A stretch of 52,296 nt of DNA. Origin: Candidatus Jidaibacter acanthamoeba (lineage in GTDB: Bacteria > Pseudomonadota > Alphaproteobacteria > Rickettsiales > Midichloriaceae). The notes beneath the pieces are model-generated. The model made no database searches. It worked only from the letters and a program-made list of their open reading frames with translations, and was not told where the DNA came from. This document shows, piece after piece, positions 44,226 to 52,296 of this stretch. Made by a program: the position numbers and the translations under genes. The stretch lies in NCBI RefSeq assembly GCF_000815465.1, contig NZ_JSWE01000180.1, positions 1-52,296 of the forward strand. The letters are read 5' to 3'. How positions within the stretch are numbered: position 1 is the stretch's first letter; each line of letters opens with the position of its first letter.

Positions 44226-45518
44226 ATGCCTAAAGATTTATCCCCTAATTTTCTTAATAATTTTTTCAAACAACCATTAGAGAGTTGCGATCCTGAGATT
44301 GCTTCATTTATTAATAAAGAGCTTAAAAGGCAACAAGATTCAATTGAACTTATTGCTTCGGAAAATATTGTTAGCCGAGCAGTATTAGAGGCGCAAGGTT
44401 CAATACTTACAAATAAATATGCCGAAGGCTATCCGGGAAGACGTTACTATGGCGGCTGTGAATTTGTTGATGAGATTGAAAAGTTAGCTATTGAAAGAGC
44501 TAAAAAATTATTCGATGTAGAGTTTGCAAATGTGCAACCGCATTCAGGTTCTCAAGCTAACCAGGCAGTGTTTTGTGCACTATTGGAACCAAAAGATAAA
44601 ATATTAGGGCTATCCTTAGATTCCGGGGGGCATTTGACGCATGGATCAAAAGTAAATATTTCCGGAAAATGGTTTGAATCTTATTTTTATGGTGTAGTGA
44701 AAGAGACGGGCTACATAGATTATGACGAGATGTTAGACCTGGCAAAGGAGCATAAACCCAAATTAATTATTGCCGGTTGCTCCGCTTATCCGAGGTTTAT
44801 TGATTTTAAAAAATGTCGAGAGATTGCGGATAAAGTAAATGCATACTTATTAGTCGATATGGCGCATTTTGCCGGTCAAGTAGCAGCAGGTCTCTATACA
44901 AATCCGGCAGAATTTGCCCATATTGTAACCACCACAACCCATAAAACTTTAAGAGGACCTAGAGGCGGGCTAATCTTAACTAATTATGAAGAAATCGCTA
45001 AAAAAATTAATTCGGCTGTTTTTCCCGGAATTCAAGGAGGGCCTCTTATGCATGTAATTGCTGCGAAAGCAGTGGCTTTCGGGGAAGCATTAAAACCTGA
45101 GTATAAGAATTATATGCAAAACGTTATAGATAATGCAAAAACACTTGCAGAAATATTAGTTGAAAGAGAATATTCTATTTTTACCGGGGGTACTGATTGC
45201 CACCTGTTATTAGTTGATTTGAGACCGCAAAAACTTACCGGTAAAGCGGCAGATGCTAGTTTGGAACGAGCACATCTTACCTGCAATAAAAACTCAATCC
45301 CTTTTGATACTGAAAAGCCTACCATTACTTCCGGAATAAGGCTAGGTACCCCTGCAGGCACTACCAGAGGATTTGGTAAAATTGAATTTAAAGAGATAGG
45401 TAATCTGATTGCAGACGTGCTTGACGGGCTAAAAAGCAACCTTGAAGATAATTCTGATATAGAGCAAAAAACAAGTATCCGAGTTAAAAGTTTATGTGAA
45501 AGATTCCCGATTTACTAA
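44226..45518 (+). CDS. glyA: Serine hydroxymethyltransferase
   Basis: 430 residues. GlyA interconverts serine and glycine and supplies 5,10-methylene-tetrahydrofolate. Family marks are [18 protein letters not shown] at the start, [15 protein letters not shown], and [14 protein letters not shown] with the PLP lysine. It has the ribosome site GTGAGG upstream and lies 55 bases after rpiB. It links the folate pathway to the CADD gene elsewhere in the window. Confidence 0.96.
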   Translation: MPKDLSPNFLNNFFKQPLESCDPEIASFINKELKRQQDSIELIASENIVSRAVLEAQGSILTNKYAEGYPGRRYYGGCEFVDEIEKLAIERAKKLFDVEFANVQPHSGSQANQAVFCALLEPKDKILGLSLDSGGHLTHGSKVNISGKWFESYFYGVVKETGYIDYDEMLDLAKEHKPKLIIAGCSAYPRFIDFKKCREIADKVNAYLLVDMAHFAGQVAAGLYTNPAEFAHIVTTTTHKTLRGPRGGLILTNYEEIAKKINSAVFPGIQGGPLMHVIAAKAVAFGEALKPEYKNYMQNVIDNAKTLAEILVEREYSIFTGGTDCHLLLVDLRPQKLTGKAADASLERAHLTCNKNSIPFDTEKPTITSGIRLGTPAGTTRGFGKIEFKEIGNLIADVLDGLKSNLEDNSDIEQKTSIRVKSLCERFPIY

Positions 45519-45594
45519 AATATTAAATAAATAAATTTAATATTAGTCGGGATTTTGTTATAAATAGATTTATTTGAGATTGAGGCAGCAATTA

Positions 45595-46389
45595 ATGGAA
45601 TATTTTTTATTAGAGAATAGAGAAGTAATTGCTATTTCAGGTACTGACAGGGGAAAGTTTTTACAAGGTATTATTTCCAATGATATCGGTAAGATTAACC
45701 TTGATTCTTATATTTATGCTTTGATGCTAACACCGCAAGGTAAGCTTCTATATGATTTTTTTATAATTGAAAGAGATAATAGCTATTTGCTTGATTGCCC
45801 GAAACCTTTTGTTGAAGAAATTGTAAAAAAATTTAATGTTTATAAATTGCGGTCGGATATTAGTATAGATCGGCTAACTGATCATAAAATTTTTGCGAGT
45901 TTTTCTAAGCTTAATAATCTTTTTTTACCCGATCCAAGGAATGCAGAATTAGGTTTTAGAGCAATAATTGATCCTTCTATTTCGCTTATCGGTGCTCCTC
46001 TGGATATTAGAAAGTATGACTTAAAAAGAATGGAGCTACTAATCCCGGACATGGTTAGTGATCTTGAGTCAGGTACTTATTTCCCTTTGGAGTTACATTT
46101 AGACGAATTAAATGCAATTGATTATAAAAAAGGCTGCTATGTCGGGCAGGAAGTGACAGCTAGGACTCATTATAGGGGAGTAGTAAGAAAGAACATATAT
46201 AGAATTGAGGTTATTGACGGGGAGCAATTGGAGCCTAAAACAAATATATATTTAGGAGAGAAAAAAGTTGGCCAAACTTTAGGCTTTGTTGGAAGCCAAG
46301 GATTAGGGCTACTTAGAACTGAAGAAATTGAAACAGCAAAAGATCTATTATTCACGGCTCATCAATCATATATTAGGATTATATTTTAA
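45595..46389 (+). CDS. ygfZ: YgfZ/GcvT-type folate-binding Fe-S assembly protein
   Basis: 264 residues from ATG 45595 (an upstream in-frame TTG-less extension to 45574 is not supported). It resembles the glycine-cleavage T protein but is YgfZ, a folate-dependent factor for maturing 4Fe-4S proteins such as MiaB. The signature DYKKGCYVGQEVTAR contains the conserved cysteine, preceded by LELHLDELNAIDY. It follows glyA by 76 bases and ends with a terminator at 46479. Confidence 0.9.
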   Translation: MEYFLLENREVIAISGTDRGKFLQGIISNDIGKINLDSYIYALMLTPQGKLLYDFFIIERDNSYLLDCPKPFVEEIVKKFNVYKLRSDISIDRLTDHKIFASFSKLNNLFLPDPRNAELGFRAIIDPSISLIGAPLDIRKYDLKRMELLIPDMVSDLESGTYFPLELHLDELNAIDYKKGCYVGQEVTARTHYRGVVRKNIYRIEVIDGEQLEPKTNIYLGEKKVGQTLGFVGSQGLGLLRTEEIETAKDLLFTAHQSYIRIIF

Positions 46390-46478
46390 TAATCTATCAG
46401 TGAAAGATGATTATTATTAATGCTGCCGGCAATTTTTGTTAATTACTAAAATCTTTATGGTTTAAAGGCTGCCGGTAT

Positions 46479-46510
46479 AGGTGGTATGTTTTTTATATAT
46501 CACCTTTTTT
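46479..46510 (+). terminator. Intrinsic terminator after ygfZ
   Basis: A nine-position stem with one G-T pair (46479-46487 with 46497-46505) and a nine-base loop is followed by six T. Typical Rho-independent terminator, 90 bases after the ygfZ stop. Confidence 0.75.
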
Positions 46511-46753
46511 ATTTATTAAATTTATATAACTGCTTTTATTGTTGCTTTAATACTATGATATTAGAGTTATGCTTGGGTTACAAACTTTACATATTTTACT
46601 TAATTTTTTTATAGTTAAATAATAACAAATAAATATTTTAATCCGGAAGAGCCATTAGTTGCCGTTATTAAAGATTTATTATTAGTAAATTAATGCAAAT
46701 AACTCTTAAGTATTTTAAAAATAAAGAAAAAAGATTGCTTAATTTTATTACTA

Positions 46754-46788
46754 TTGACTATTTCACTTGTTCAACCTAAAGTTTGGTT
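46754..46788 (+). promoter_or_regulatory. Promoter and possible operator of the fused toxin-antitoxin gene
   Basis: TTGACT (46754-46759) is a good -35 element, 17 bases before TAAAGT (46777-46782). The -10 lies inside an imperfect inverted repeat (46773-46788, arms AACC/GGTT with a T/T mismatch inside), a typical position for self-repression by a HigA-type antitoxin. The hexamers are seen; the regulation is inferred. Confidence 0.45.
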
Positions 46789-46809
46789 AGTGTATTTGGA
46801 GGTTTGTAT

Positions 46810-47448
46810 ATGGATAAAGTAAGTATAAGAACTATTAAGATCTATGGTAAAGATGAGAAAGAGTTCATTACTGATTGGTTGGAAGGCCTCGAAGATATAA
46901 AAGCTAGAATTAAAATTTTAAGAAAATTGGATCGGGTAAAATTTAAAAAGTGTAAAGATCTTAAAGATTTGGGTAACGGGCTATTCGAGCTTAAAATAAA
47001 TTATGGAGAAGGGTATTATATTTATTATACCAATTTAGAAAATGATACTATTTTACTACTTTACGGCGGAGAGTTATCCAGCAAAGAAAGTATTATTGAG
47101 CAAGCTAAGGAATATATGGCTGAGCACACTAAAAGGAAAGGTTATAGTTATTATCGCGAATATGATGAGCTTTTATTGGAAAGGCTCATGTTGGAAAAGG
47201 AAGCACAGCAGCATCTAGAGACTGCACTTGAGGAATTTATTGAAGATAGGGATAAGGCAATTTTTCTGCGCGCTTTGAGGGAAGTAGCCGTGGTGCAGGG
47301 AGGAATAGCAGAATTATCCGAGAAAACTAAACTTAATAGGCAAAGCTTACATAAAGCATTATGTCCCACTGCAAATCCAAAGCTGGATATTATTGGAGCT
47401 ATAATAAAAGGTTTAGGATTTAAAATTAGAATAGAAGCTGATACTTAA
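46810..47448 (+). CDS. Single-chain fusion of a RelE/HigB-type toxin and a HigA-like antitoxin
   Basis: 212 residues from ATG 46810, ribosome site GGAGG seven bases upstream. Residues 1-102 match the small phage-type HigB toxin family (addiction-module killer protein): FITDWLEGLEDIKARIKIL, then LGNGLFELKINYGEGYY and ILLLYGGELSSKES. Residues 103-212 match the partner antidote family: LETALEEFIEDRDKAIFLRAL, then the helix-turn-helix AELSEKTKLNRQSLHKAL and NPKLDIIGAIIKGLGFKI. These are normally two separate genes. The basic residues usually seen in GxGYR and GGDKS of the toxin are replaced here (GEGYY, GGELS), so the toxin may be weakened. An internal ATG (47116) with AAGGA four bases upstream could give free antitoxin. 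Confidence 0.8.
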   Translation: MDKVSIRTIKIYGKDEKEFITDWLEGLEDIKARIKILRKLDRVKFKKCKDLKDLGNGLFELKINYGEGYYIYYTNLENDTILLLYGGELSSKESIIEQAKEYMAEHTKRKGYSYYREYDELLLERLMLEKEAQQHLETALEEFIEDRDKAIFLRALREVAVVQGGIAELSEKTKLNRQSLHKALCPTANPKLDIIGAIIKGLGFKIRIEADT

Positions 47449-47526
47449 GCTTATAAGTAGGAAGATAATTAATTTATATATAAAAAATTTAGACTTATAC
47501 TTTATAACCATTTACTTCTTTTAATA

Positions 47527-47578
47527 CCTTAAAAAATTGTTAAGTTGAAAAAATAATGTAGCTTAACAATTTTTAAGG
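47527..47578. terminator. Bidirectional terminator between the toxin-antitoxin gene and aroK
   Basis: A 17-bp stem with one bulged A (47527-47544 with 47562-47578) and a 17-base loop lies between the two convergent genes. Both strands have T-rich ends. Confidence 0.75.
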
Positions 47579-47628
47579 TCAAAGAAATAGCAATAATTAT
47601 ATTTTAAAAATTTTATAACTTTTATAAC

Positions 47629-48153
47629 TTAACAAAACTCTTTAAGTTTTACTAAAATATTATCTACTATATAATGCGCATCTGCGTTTCCGCTATTTAT
47701 TTTAATATCTGCTTGCTCAAGAAGAGGGTATTGTTGTTCAATAAGGCTTTCAAGCACTTCCAGTTTATTCTCGCCATTTAATCCGGGTCTAGTATTCCTT
47801 CGCGAAATTCTTTCGTAGATGGTATCGATATCTGAATAAAGCCAAATAGAAATTGCCTTCTCTTTAATTAAATTTCTTACTTCTTCATTGGCGAAGCTTC
47901 CTCCTCCGGTAGAAAGAATGATAGTTCCGTACCTCAATACTTCCTTTATTATACTTTCTTCCTGTTTTTTAAAGTATTCTTCGCCGCGATAATCATAAAT
48001 ATCAACTATTTTTAATCCTTCGCGTTCTTCAATTACTTGATCACTATCGTAAAATTGCATATGTAGCTTTTTAGCTAACTTTTTACCGATAGTACTTTTG
48101 CCGCTTCCCATTATGCCGACTAATACAATAGGTTTTGTCACTTTTATTCTCAT
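47629..48153 (-). CDS. aroK: Shikimate kinase
   Basis: 174 residues. AroK phosphorylates shikimate on the way to chorismate. The P-loop is VGIMGSGKSTIGKKLA, the shikimate site contains FYDSDQVIEERE and STGGGSFANEEVR, and the lid region RRNTRPGL follows. The gene is alone here; other shikimate-pathway genes are not in the window. Confidence 0.93.
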   Translation of the reverse strand: MRIKVTKPIVLVGIMGSGKSTIGKKLAKKLHMQFYDSDQVIEEREGLKIVDIYDYRGEEYFKKQEESIIKEVLRYGTIILSTGGGSFANEEVRNLIKEKAISIWLYSDIDTIYERISRRNTRPGLNGENKLEVLESLIEQQYPLLEQADIKINSGNADAHYIVDNILVKLKEFC

Positions 48154-48369
48154 GTGCTTCCAATGCCCCTTGAATTTCTATTAAAATTTTTAAGCACAAC
48201 TATAATTGCTTAAAACTTTATACATAAATTTCTATTTAATAGCCTATTACAAATTCAGGCTTTAGAAAAGATGTGTGAATTAAATAATTATAAATAATAT
48301 TTGTTTATAATCAAGTTTTAGAATTTTGTTCTTTAATTACCAAAAGAATAAATATGTTTAAAGAATTGA

Positions 48370-49026
48370 TTATACCGCAACTTGACCTGATTTTATTATT
48401 TTAATGGCTGTAATGATTTCATTTACCAATTCCTTAATCTCTTTAGCAGCCGGTGAGTTCGGTTGGGTTTCCGTAATACATTTGCCGTCTAAAAATGAGG
48501 AGGAGAATGCCACTCTATTTCCAATGGTGGTTTTTAGAATATTTTCTAAATTTTTAGTTAAAGTCGGTAAAATCTTAGAATTGGGTGGAACACGATTTAA
48601 TAATATTTGATAAGGAATATTATTCTGCTTACAAAACGAAGTGGTGTTATCCGTTGCCCATAAATCGGTCGGGCTTGGTTGCATAGGTATAATAACTAAG
48701 TCTGAAGTGCGTATTGCTGTTTTTGCATCTGTTTCATTGTGAGGAGGGCTATCTATTATAATATAATCGTATTTCGTTTTAAGAGAAAAAATTTCATTTT
48801 GAACTTTCCACCCGGCTTTGGAGATAAGATTAATACCTGTAAACCCGTTGCCGTATCTTTCTTGTCTAATGCCATGCCAGCGGCTTAAGCTTCCCTGCGG
48901 GTCGATATCAATCGCCGCAACCCTTTTATTCATTTGGCTTAAGCTTACTGCAAGATGTGCTGCTATAGTAGTTTTGCCGCTACCGCCTTTTTGTTGTGAA
49001 ATTGTAATCGTGCAGCAATCATCCAT
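48370..49026 (-). CDS. ParA family ATPase
   Basis: 218 residues from ATG 49026; an upstream frame to 49095 would add 23 non-conserved residues. The deviant Walker A is QQKGGSGKTTIAAHLAV, then AAIDIDPQGSLSRWHG and Walker B YDYIIIDSPPH. There is no N-terminal helix-turn-helix. Such ATPases place plasmids, chromosomes or protein complexes. No parB or parS-like repeat is seen beside it, so its cargo is unknown. It lies divergent from the str operon. Confidence 0.88.
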   Translation of the reverse strand: MDDCCTITISQQKGGSGKTTIAAHLAVSLSQMNKRVAAIDIDPQGSLSRWHGIRQERYGNGFTGINLISKAGWKVQNEIFSLKTKYDYIIIDSPPHNETDAKTAIRTSDLVIIPMQPSPTDLWATDNTTSFCKQNNIPYQILLNRVPPNSKILPTLTKNLENILKTTIGNRVAFSSSFLDGKCITETQPNSPAAKEIKELVNEIITAIKIIKSGQVAV

Positions 49027-49143
49027 AAGATTCTCTATAAGTAATAATATCTTATAAGAGATTATAAACATTATACTAAAATTGCAATAACTCACTTTAG
49101 GTTGGAATAGTTGTTAAATAATTTGTAAACATTCAAAAAAGTC

Positions 49144-49172
49144 TTGACTCTAAGCATGGTTATAAATATTAT
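49144..49172 (+). promoter_or_regulatory. Promoter of the str operon
   Basis: TTGACT (49144-49149) and TATTAT (49167-49172) are separated by exactly 17 bases, about 66 bases ahead of rpsL. It is the best sigma-70-type promoter in the window, as expected for a ribosomal operon. Confidence 0.65.
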
Positions 49173-49237
49173 CCGTCAACTAACTTATATATTTAAGTAG
49201 TATAATCAGATTATATTGTGCATGGAGATGATGTAAG

Positions 49238-49609
49238 ATGCCAACAATAAACCAATTGATTAGGAAACCAAGGGCTGATAAGTCAGTTAAAACAAAGGTT
49301 CCTGCTTTAGAGAGATGTCCGCAAAGGAGAGGTGTGTGTACAAGGGTGTATACAACTACTCCTAAAAAACCAAACTCAGCGCTTAGAAAAGTGTGCAGGG
49401 TAAGACTAACAAATGGTTTTGAAGTTACTAGCTATATTCCGGGAGAGGGGCATAACCTTCAAGAGCACTCGGTAATATTGATTCGTGGTGGAAGGGTTAA
49501 AGATTTACCAGGTGTTAGATATCATACGCTTCGTGGAGTTCTTGATACTCAAGGTGTTAAGAATCGTAAGCAAGCTAGGTCAAAATATGGTGCGAAGAGA
49601 CCAAAATAG
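49238..49609 (+). CDS. rpsL: 30S ribosomal protein S12
   Basis: 123 residues. S12 sits at the decoding centre. Marks are [46 protein letters not shown] and [13 protein letters not shown]. The lysines at the sites where streptomycin resistance arises (TTPKKPNSA) are wild-type. First gene of the str operon, 12 bases before rpsG. Confidence 0.97.
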   Translation: MPTINQLIRKPRADKSVKTKVPALERCPQRRGVCTRVYTTTPKKPNSALRKVCRVRLTNGFEVTSYIPGEGHNLQEHSVILIRGGRVKDLPGVRYHTLRGVLDTQGVKNRKQARSKYGAKRPK

Positions 49610-50095
<486 letters not shown>

Positions 50096-50114
50096 TTAGG
50101 AAGGGGCGGAGTAT

Positions 50115-52214
50115 ATGAGTTCGAATACTGAAATTAAGAATTACAGAAATATTGGGATAATGGCTCATATTGACGCCGGAAAAACCACTACTACTGAGAG
50201 AGTGTTATATTATACCGGTAAGTCGCATAAAATTGGCGAGGTGCACGAGGGTGCGGCTACGATGGATTGGATGGAGCAGGAGCAGGAAAGAGGTATTACA
50301 ATCACTTCAGCGGCTACTACTTGTTTTTGGCAAAAAGATGATGAGCAAGATAAAACCAAATATAGAATTAATATTATTGATACACCCGGTCACGTAGATT
50401 TTACTATTGAAGTAGAGAGATCTTTGAGGGTTCTTGACGGGGCGGTAGCAGTATTTGACGGCGTAGCCGGAGTTGAGCCTCAATCTGAAACGGTATGGCG
50501 TCAGGCGGATAAATATAGTGTCCCGCGTATGTGTTTTGTTAACAAAATGGATAGAACCGGTGCAAATTTTTATCGTTGTGTTGATATGATGGTTGACAGG
50601 CTAGGGGCTTCTCCTGTAGTTGTTCAGCTTCCTATCGGTGCGGAGGATGTATTTGCCGGTGTAATTGATTTGGTTAAAATGAGGGCGATTATCTGGGAAG
50701 ATGAGTCTTTGGGTGCTAAATATAATTATACCGAAATTCCAGCTGATCTAAAAGAGCAAGCTGAAGAATATCGTGTTAAGCTTGTTGAGGCTGCGGTAGA
50801 GATGGATGATGCGGCTATGGAAGCTTACCTGGGCGGAGAGGAAATTTCCGTTGATACAATTAAGAAATGTTTAAGGAAAGGTACGGTAACCGGTAAGTTT
50901 GTGCCCGTTCTTTGCGGTAGTGCGTTTAAAAATAAAGGTGTACAGCCACTGCTTGATGCAGTTGTTGATTACCTTCCGAGTCCGATTGATATTCCTCCCG
51001 TTAGTGCTATTAATGATAATACTGGTGAAGAAATAAAAATTGCAGCTGATACTAAAGGTAAGTTTGCAGCCCTCGCATTTAAGATTATGAACGATCCGTA
51101 TGTCGGTACGCTTACATTTATCCGTATATATTCCGGCGTTTTAAAGGCCGGTACCAGTGTAATTAATACAGTTAAAGATAGTAAAGAAAGGGTTGGTAGG
51201 ATGCTGTTGATGCATGCTAATGATCGTGAAGATATTAAAGAAGCTCAAGCAGGTGATATTGTTGCGCTTGCGGGGCTTAAAAATACAACAACTGGAGATA
51301 CCTTGACTGAAGAAGGTAGTGCTATTGTTTTAGAAAGAATGGAATTCCCCGAGCCGGTTATTGAAGTTGCGGTTGAGCCGAAAACTCAAGCTGACCAAGA
51401 GAAGATGGGGGTAGCGTTATCACGTTTAGCAGCTGAAGATCCTTCACTTAGAATGAAAGTCGATCATGAATCGGGTCAAACCGTTCTCGCCGGAATGGGT
51501 GAACTTCACTTGGAAATCATTGTTGATAGAATGAAGCGTGAGTTTAAAGTTGAAGCAAACGTAGGTGCTCCGCAAGTTGCATATAGAGAAACTATCAATA
51601 AAGCTTACGAGATAGATTATACTCATAAAAAGCAGTCAGGCGGTGCCGGTCAATTTGCTAAGGTTAAAATCTTATTTGAACCATTACAGCCGGGTGAGAA
51701 CTTTGTGTTTGAAAGTAAGGTTGTCGGCGGAAACGTGCCGAGAGAATATATACCTGCGGTTCAAAAAGGTATCGACCAAATTAGGCAAAGCGGGATACTT
51801 GCCGGATATCCGGTTATAGATTTTAAAGCAACTCTTCTTGACGGTGCTTACCATGATGTTGATTCAAGTGCGCTTGCATTTGAAATTGCAGCAAAAGCAG
51901 CATTTAGAGAAGGGGCGGCAAAAGCAAGTCCTGTTATACTTGAGCCGGTGATGAAAGTAGAAGTCATTACTCCGGATGAATTTATGGGTGATGTAATAGG
52001 GCATTTAAATAGTATCCGCGGCAGGATATTGGGTATGGATGCTAGGGGGAACGCACAAGTTATTAATGCTGAAGTGCCTCTTGCTACTATGTTCGGATAT
52101 GTTAATACCTTAAGATCTATGACTCAAGGTAGAGCACAATATACTATGCAATTTGCACACTATGAACATGTGCCGCAACACGTTGCAACTGAAATAATTG
52201 CTAAGTCAGCTTAG
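50115..52214 (+). CDS. fusA: Elongation factor G
   Basis: 699 residues. EF-G translocates the ribosome with GTP. The GTPase motifs are [32 protein letters not shown] and [10 protein letters not shown]. Domains II-V follow with the typical [18 protein letters not shown] and a C-terminal [18 protein letters not shown]. It is 29 bases before the tuf start. Confidence 0.97.
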   Translation: MSSNTEIKNYRNIGIMAHIDAGKTTTTERVLYYTGKSHKIGEVHEGAATMDWMEQEQERGITITSAATTCFWQKDDEQDKTKYRINIIDTPGHVDFTIEVERSLRVLDGAVAVFDGVAGVEPQSETVWRQADKYSVPRMCFVNKMDRTGANFYRCVDMMVDRLGASPVVVQLPIGAEDVFAGVIDLVKMRAIIWEDESLGAKYNYTEIPADLKEQAEEYRVKLVEAAVEMDDAAMEAYLGGEEISVDTIKKCLRKGTVTGKFVPVLCGSAFKNKGVQPLLDAVVDYLPSPIDIPPVSAINDNTGEEIKIAADTKGKFAALAFKIMNDPYVGTLTFIRIYSGVLKAGTSVINTVKDSKERVGRMLLMHANDREDIKEAQAGDIVALAGLKNTTTGDTLTEEGSAIVLERMEFPEPVIEVAVEPKTQADQEKMGVALSRLAAEDPSLRMKVDHESGQTVLAGMGELHLEIIVDRMKREFKVEANVGAPQVAYRETINKAYEIDYTHKKQSGGAGQFAKVKILFEPLQPGENFVFESKVVGGNVPREYIPAVQKGIDQIRQSGILAGYPVIDFKATLLDGAYHDVDSSALAFEIAAKAAFREGAAKASPVILEPVMKVEVITPDEFMGDVIGHLNSIRGRILGMDARGNAQVINAEVPLATMFGYVNTLRSMTQGRAQYTMQFAHYEHVPQHVATEIIAKSA

Positions 52215-52243
52215 TTTGATATTGAGAAAGGAGTTATAAAAAG

Positions 52244-52296
52244 ATGGCCAAACAGAAGTATGAAAGGAATAAGCCGCACGTTAACATAGGTACGAT
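52244..52296 (+). CDS. tuf: Elongation factor Tu, 5' end only
   Basis: ATG at 52244 follows AAAGGAG by about 10 bases. The 17 complete codons read MAKQKYERNKPHVNIGT, the standard EF-Tu start. The gene runs off the window end. Confidence 0.92.
   Translation, partial: MAKQKYERNKPHVNIGT

Larger units (their letters stand above)
46390..46809. other. 420-base gene-free stretch before the toxin-antitoxin gene
   Basis: It contains the ygfZ terminator (46479-46510), a hairpin just after the ygfZ stop, a direct repeat GCTGCCGG (46422-46429 and 46468-46475) and the promoter/operator at 46754-46788 of the next gene. The rest is very AT-rich with no open frame of note. Confidence 0.6.

Noticed and set aside
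46422-46475. Direct repeat GCTGCCGG as a mobile element end
   Set aside because: Eight bases only, no transposase or inverted ends; more likely chance.

Overview
The window is AT-rich and gene-dense, and it looks like the chromosome of an alphaproteobacterial endosymbiont of the order Rickettsiales. Evidence: alphaproteobacterial F0 genes with both b and b' subunits, scattered single complex I genes (nuoI, nuoE-nuoD, nuoF), SPFH/NfeD, MlaA/MlaC, an RMD1/DUF155 protein, a CADD-type pABA-synthesis protein, and an ankyrin-repeat gene. A complete cbb3 oxidase set (ccoNOQP) together with a motA flagellar stator gene points to the Midichloriaceae side of the order rather than Rickettsia, Anaplasma or Ehrlichia; that placement is inference. 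Most genes are ordinary housekeeping genes.

Layout. 1-1.1 kb: 5' end of an ankyrin-like repeat gene and a phasin. 1.2-6.7 kb: miaB, then prfB (with a programmed frameshift), murB, nuoI and glmM. 6.7-9.6 kb: lipid A/Kdo genes lpxK, waaA and a DUF374 acyltransferase. 9.6-12.8 kb: ybaB and dnaX, divergent from dprA. 13-16.9 kb: nuoE, nuoD and RMD1 on the minus strand, CADD on the plus strand, then an IHF-like gene. 17.2-20.9 kb: a KGG stress protein and the cbb3 oxidase operon. 21-28.8 kb: a long minus-strand run for membrane and respiratory functions (mlaC, mlaA, TPR-methyltransferase, SPFH, NfeD, cytochrome c, BI-1, ubiB, cytochrome c1). 29-32.5 kb: trpS converging on the F0 ATP synthase operon. 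32.8-36 kb: a second IHF-like gene, tatD, a metallo-hydrolase, rpsF-rpsR-rplI. 36-36.8 kb: a decayed NUDIX hydrolase. 36.8-46.4 kb: corA, motA, nuoF, PBP1A, tsaE, coaD, SH3 protein, rpiB, glyA, ygfZ. 46.8-47.4 kb: a single-chain toxin-antitoxin fusion. 47.6-49 kb: aroK and a ParA ATPase. 49.1 kb to the end: the str operon rpsL-rpsG-fusA-tuf, with tuf cut by the window edge.

The genes support aerobic and microaerobic respiration (complex I, cytochrome c1, cytochrome c, cbb3 oxidase, F0), a Gram-negative envelope with peptidoglycan (murB, glmM, PBP1A) and lipid A with Kdo (lpxK, waaA), phospholipid trafficking (mlaA, mlaC), folate supply (CADD, glyA) and translation. The observations most worth following are the fused toxin-antitoxin gene with a possible internal start for a free antitoxin, the NUDIX pseudogene whose first lesion is an exact 8-bp tandem duplication, the MlaA homologue with no lipobox cysteine, the orphan motA, the conserved CADD active site, and the mosaic ankyrin repeats. 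I found no tRNA, rRNA, CRISPR array or insertion sequence.
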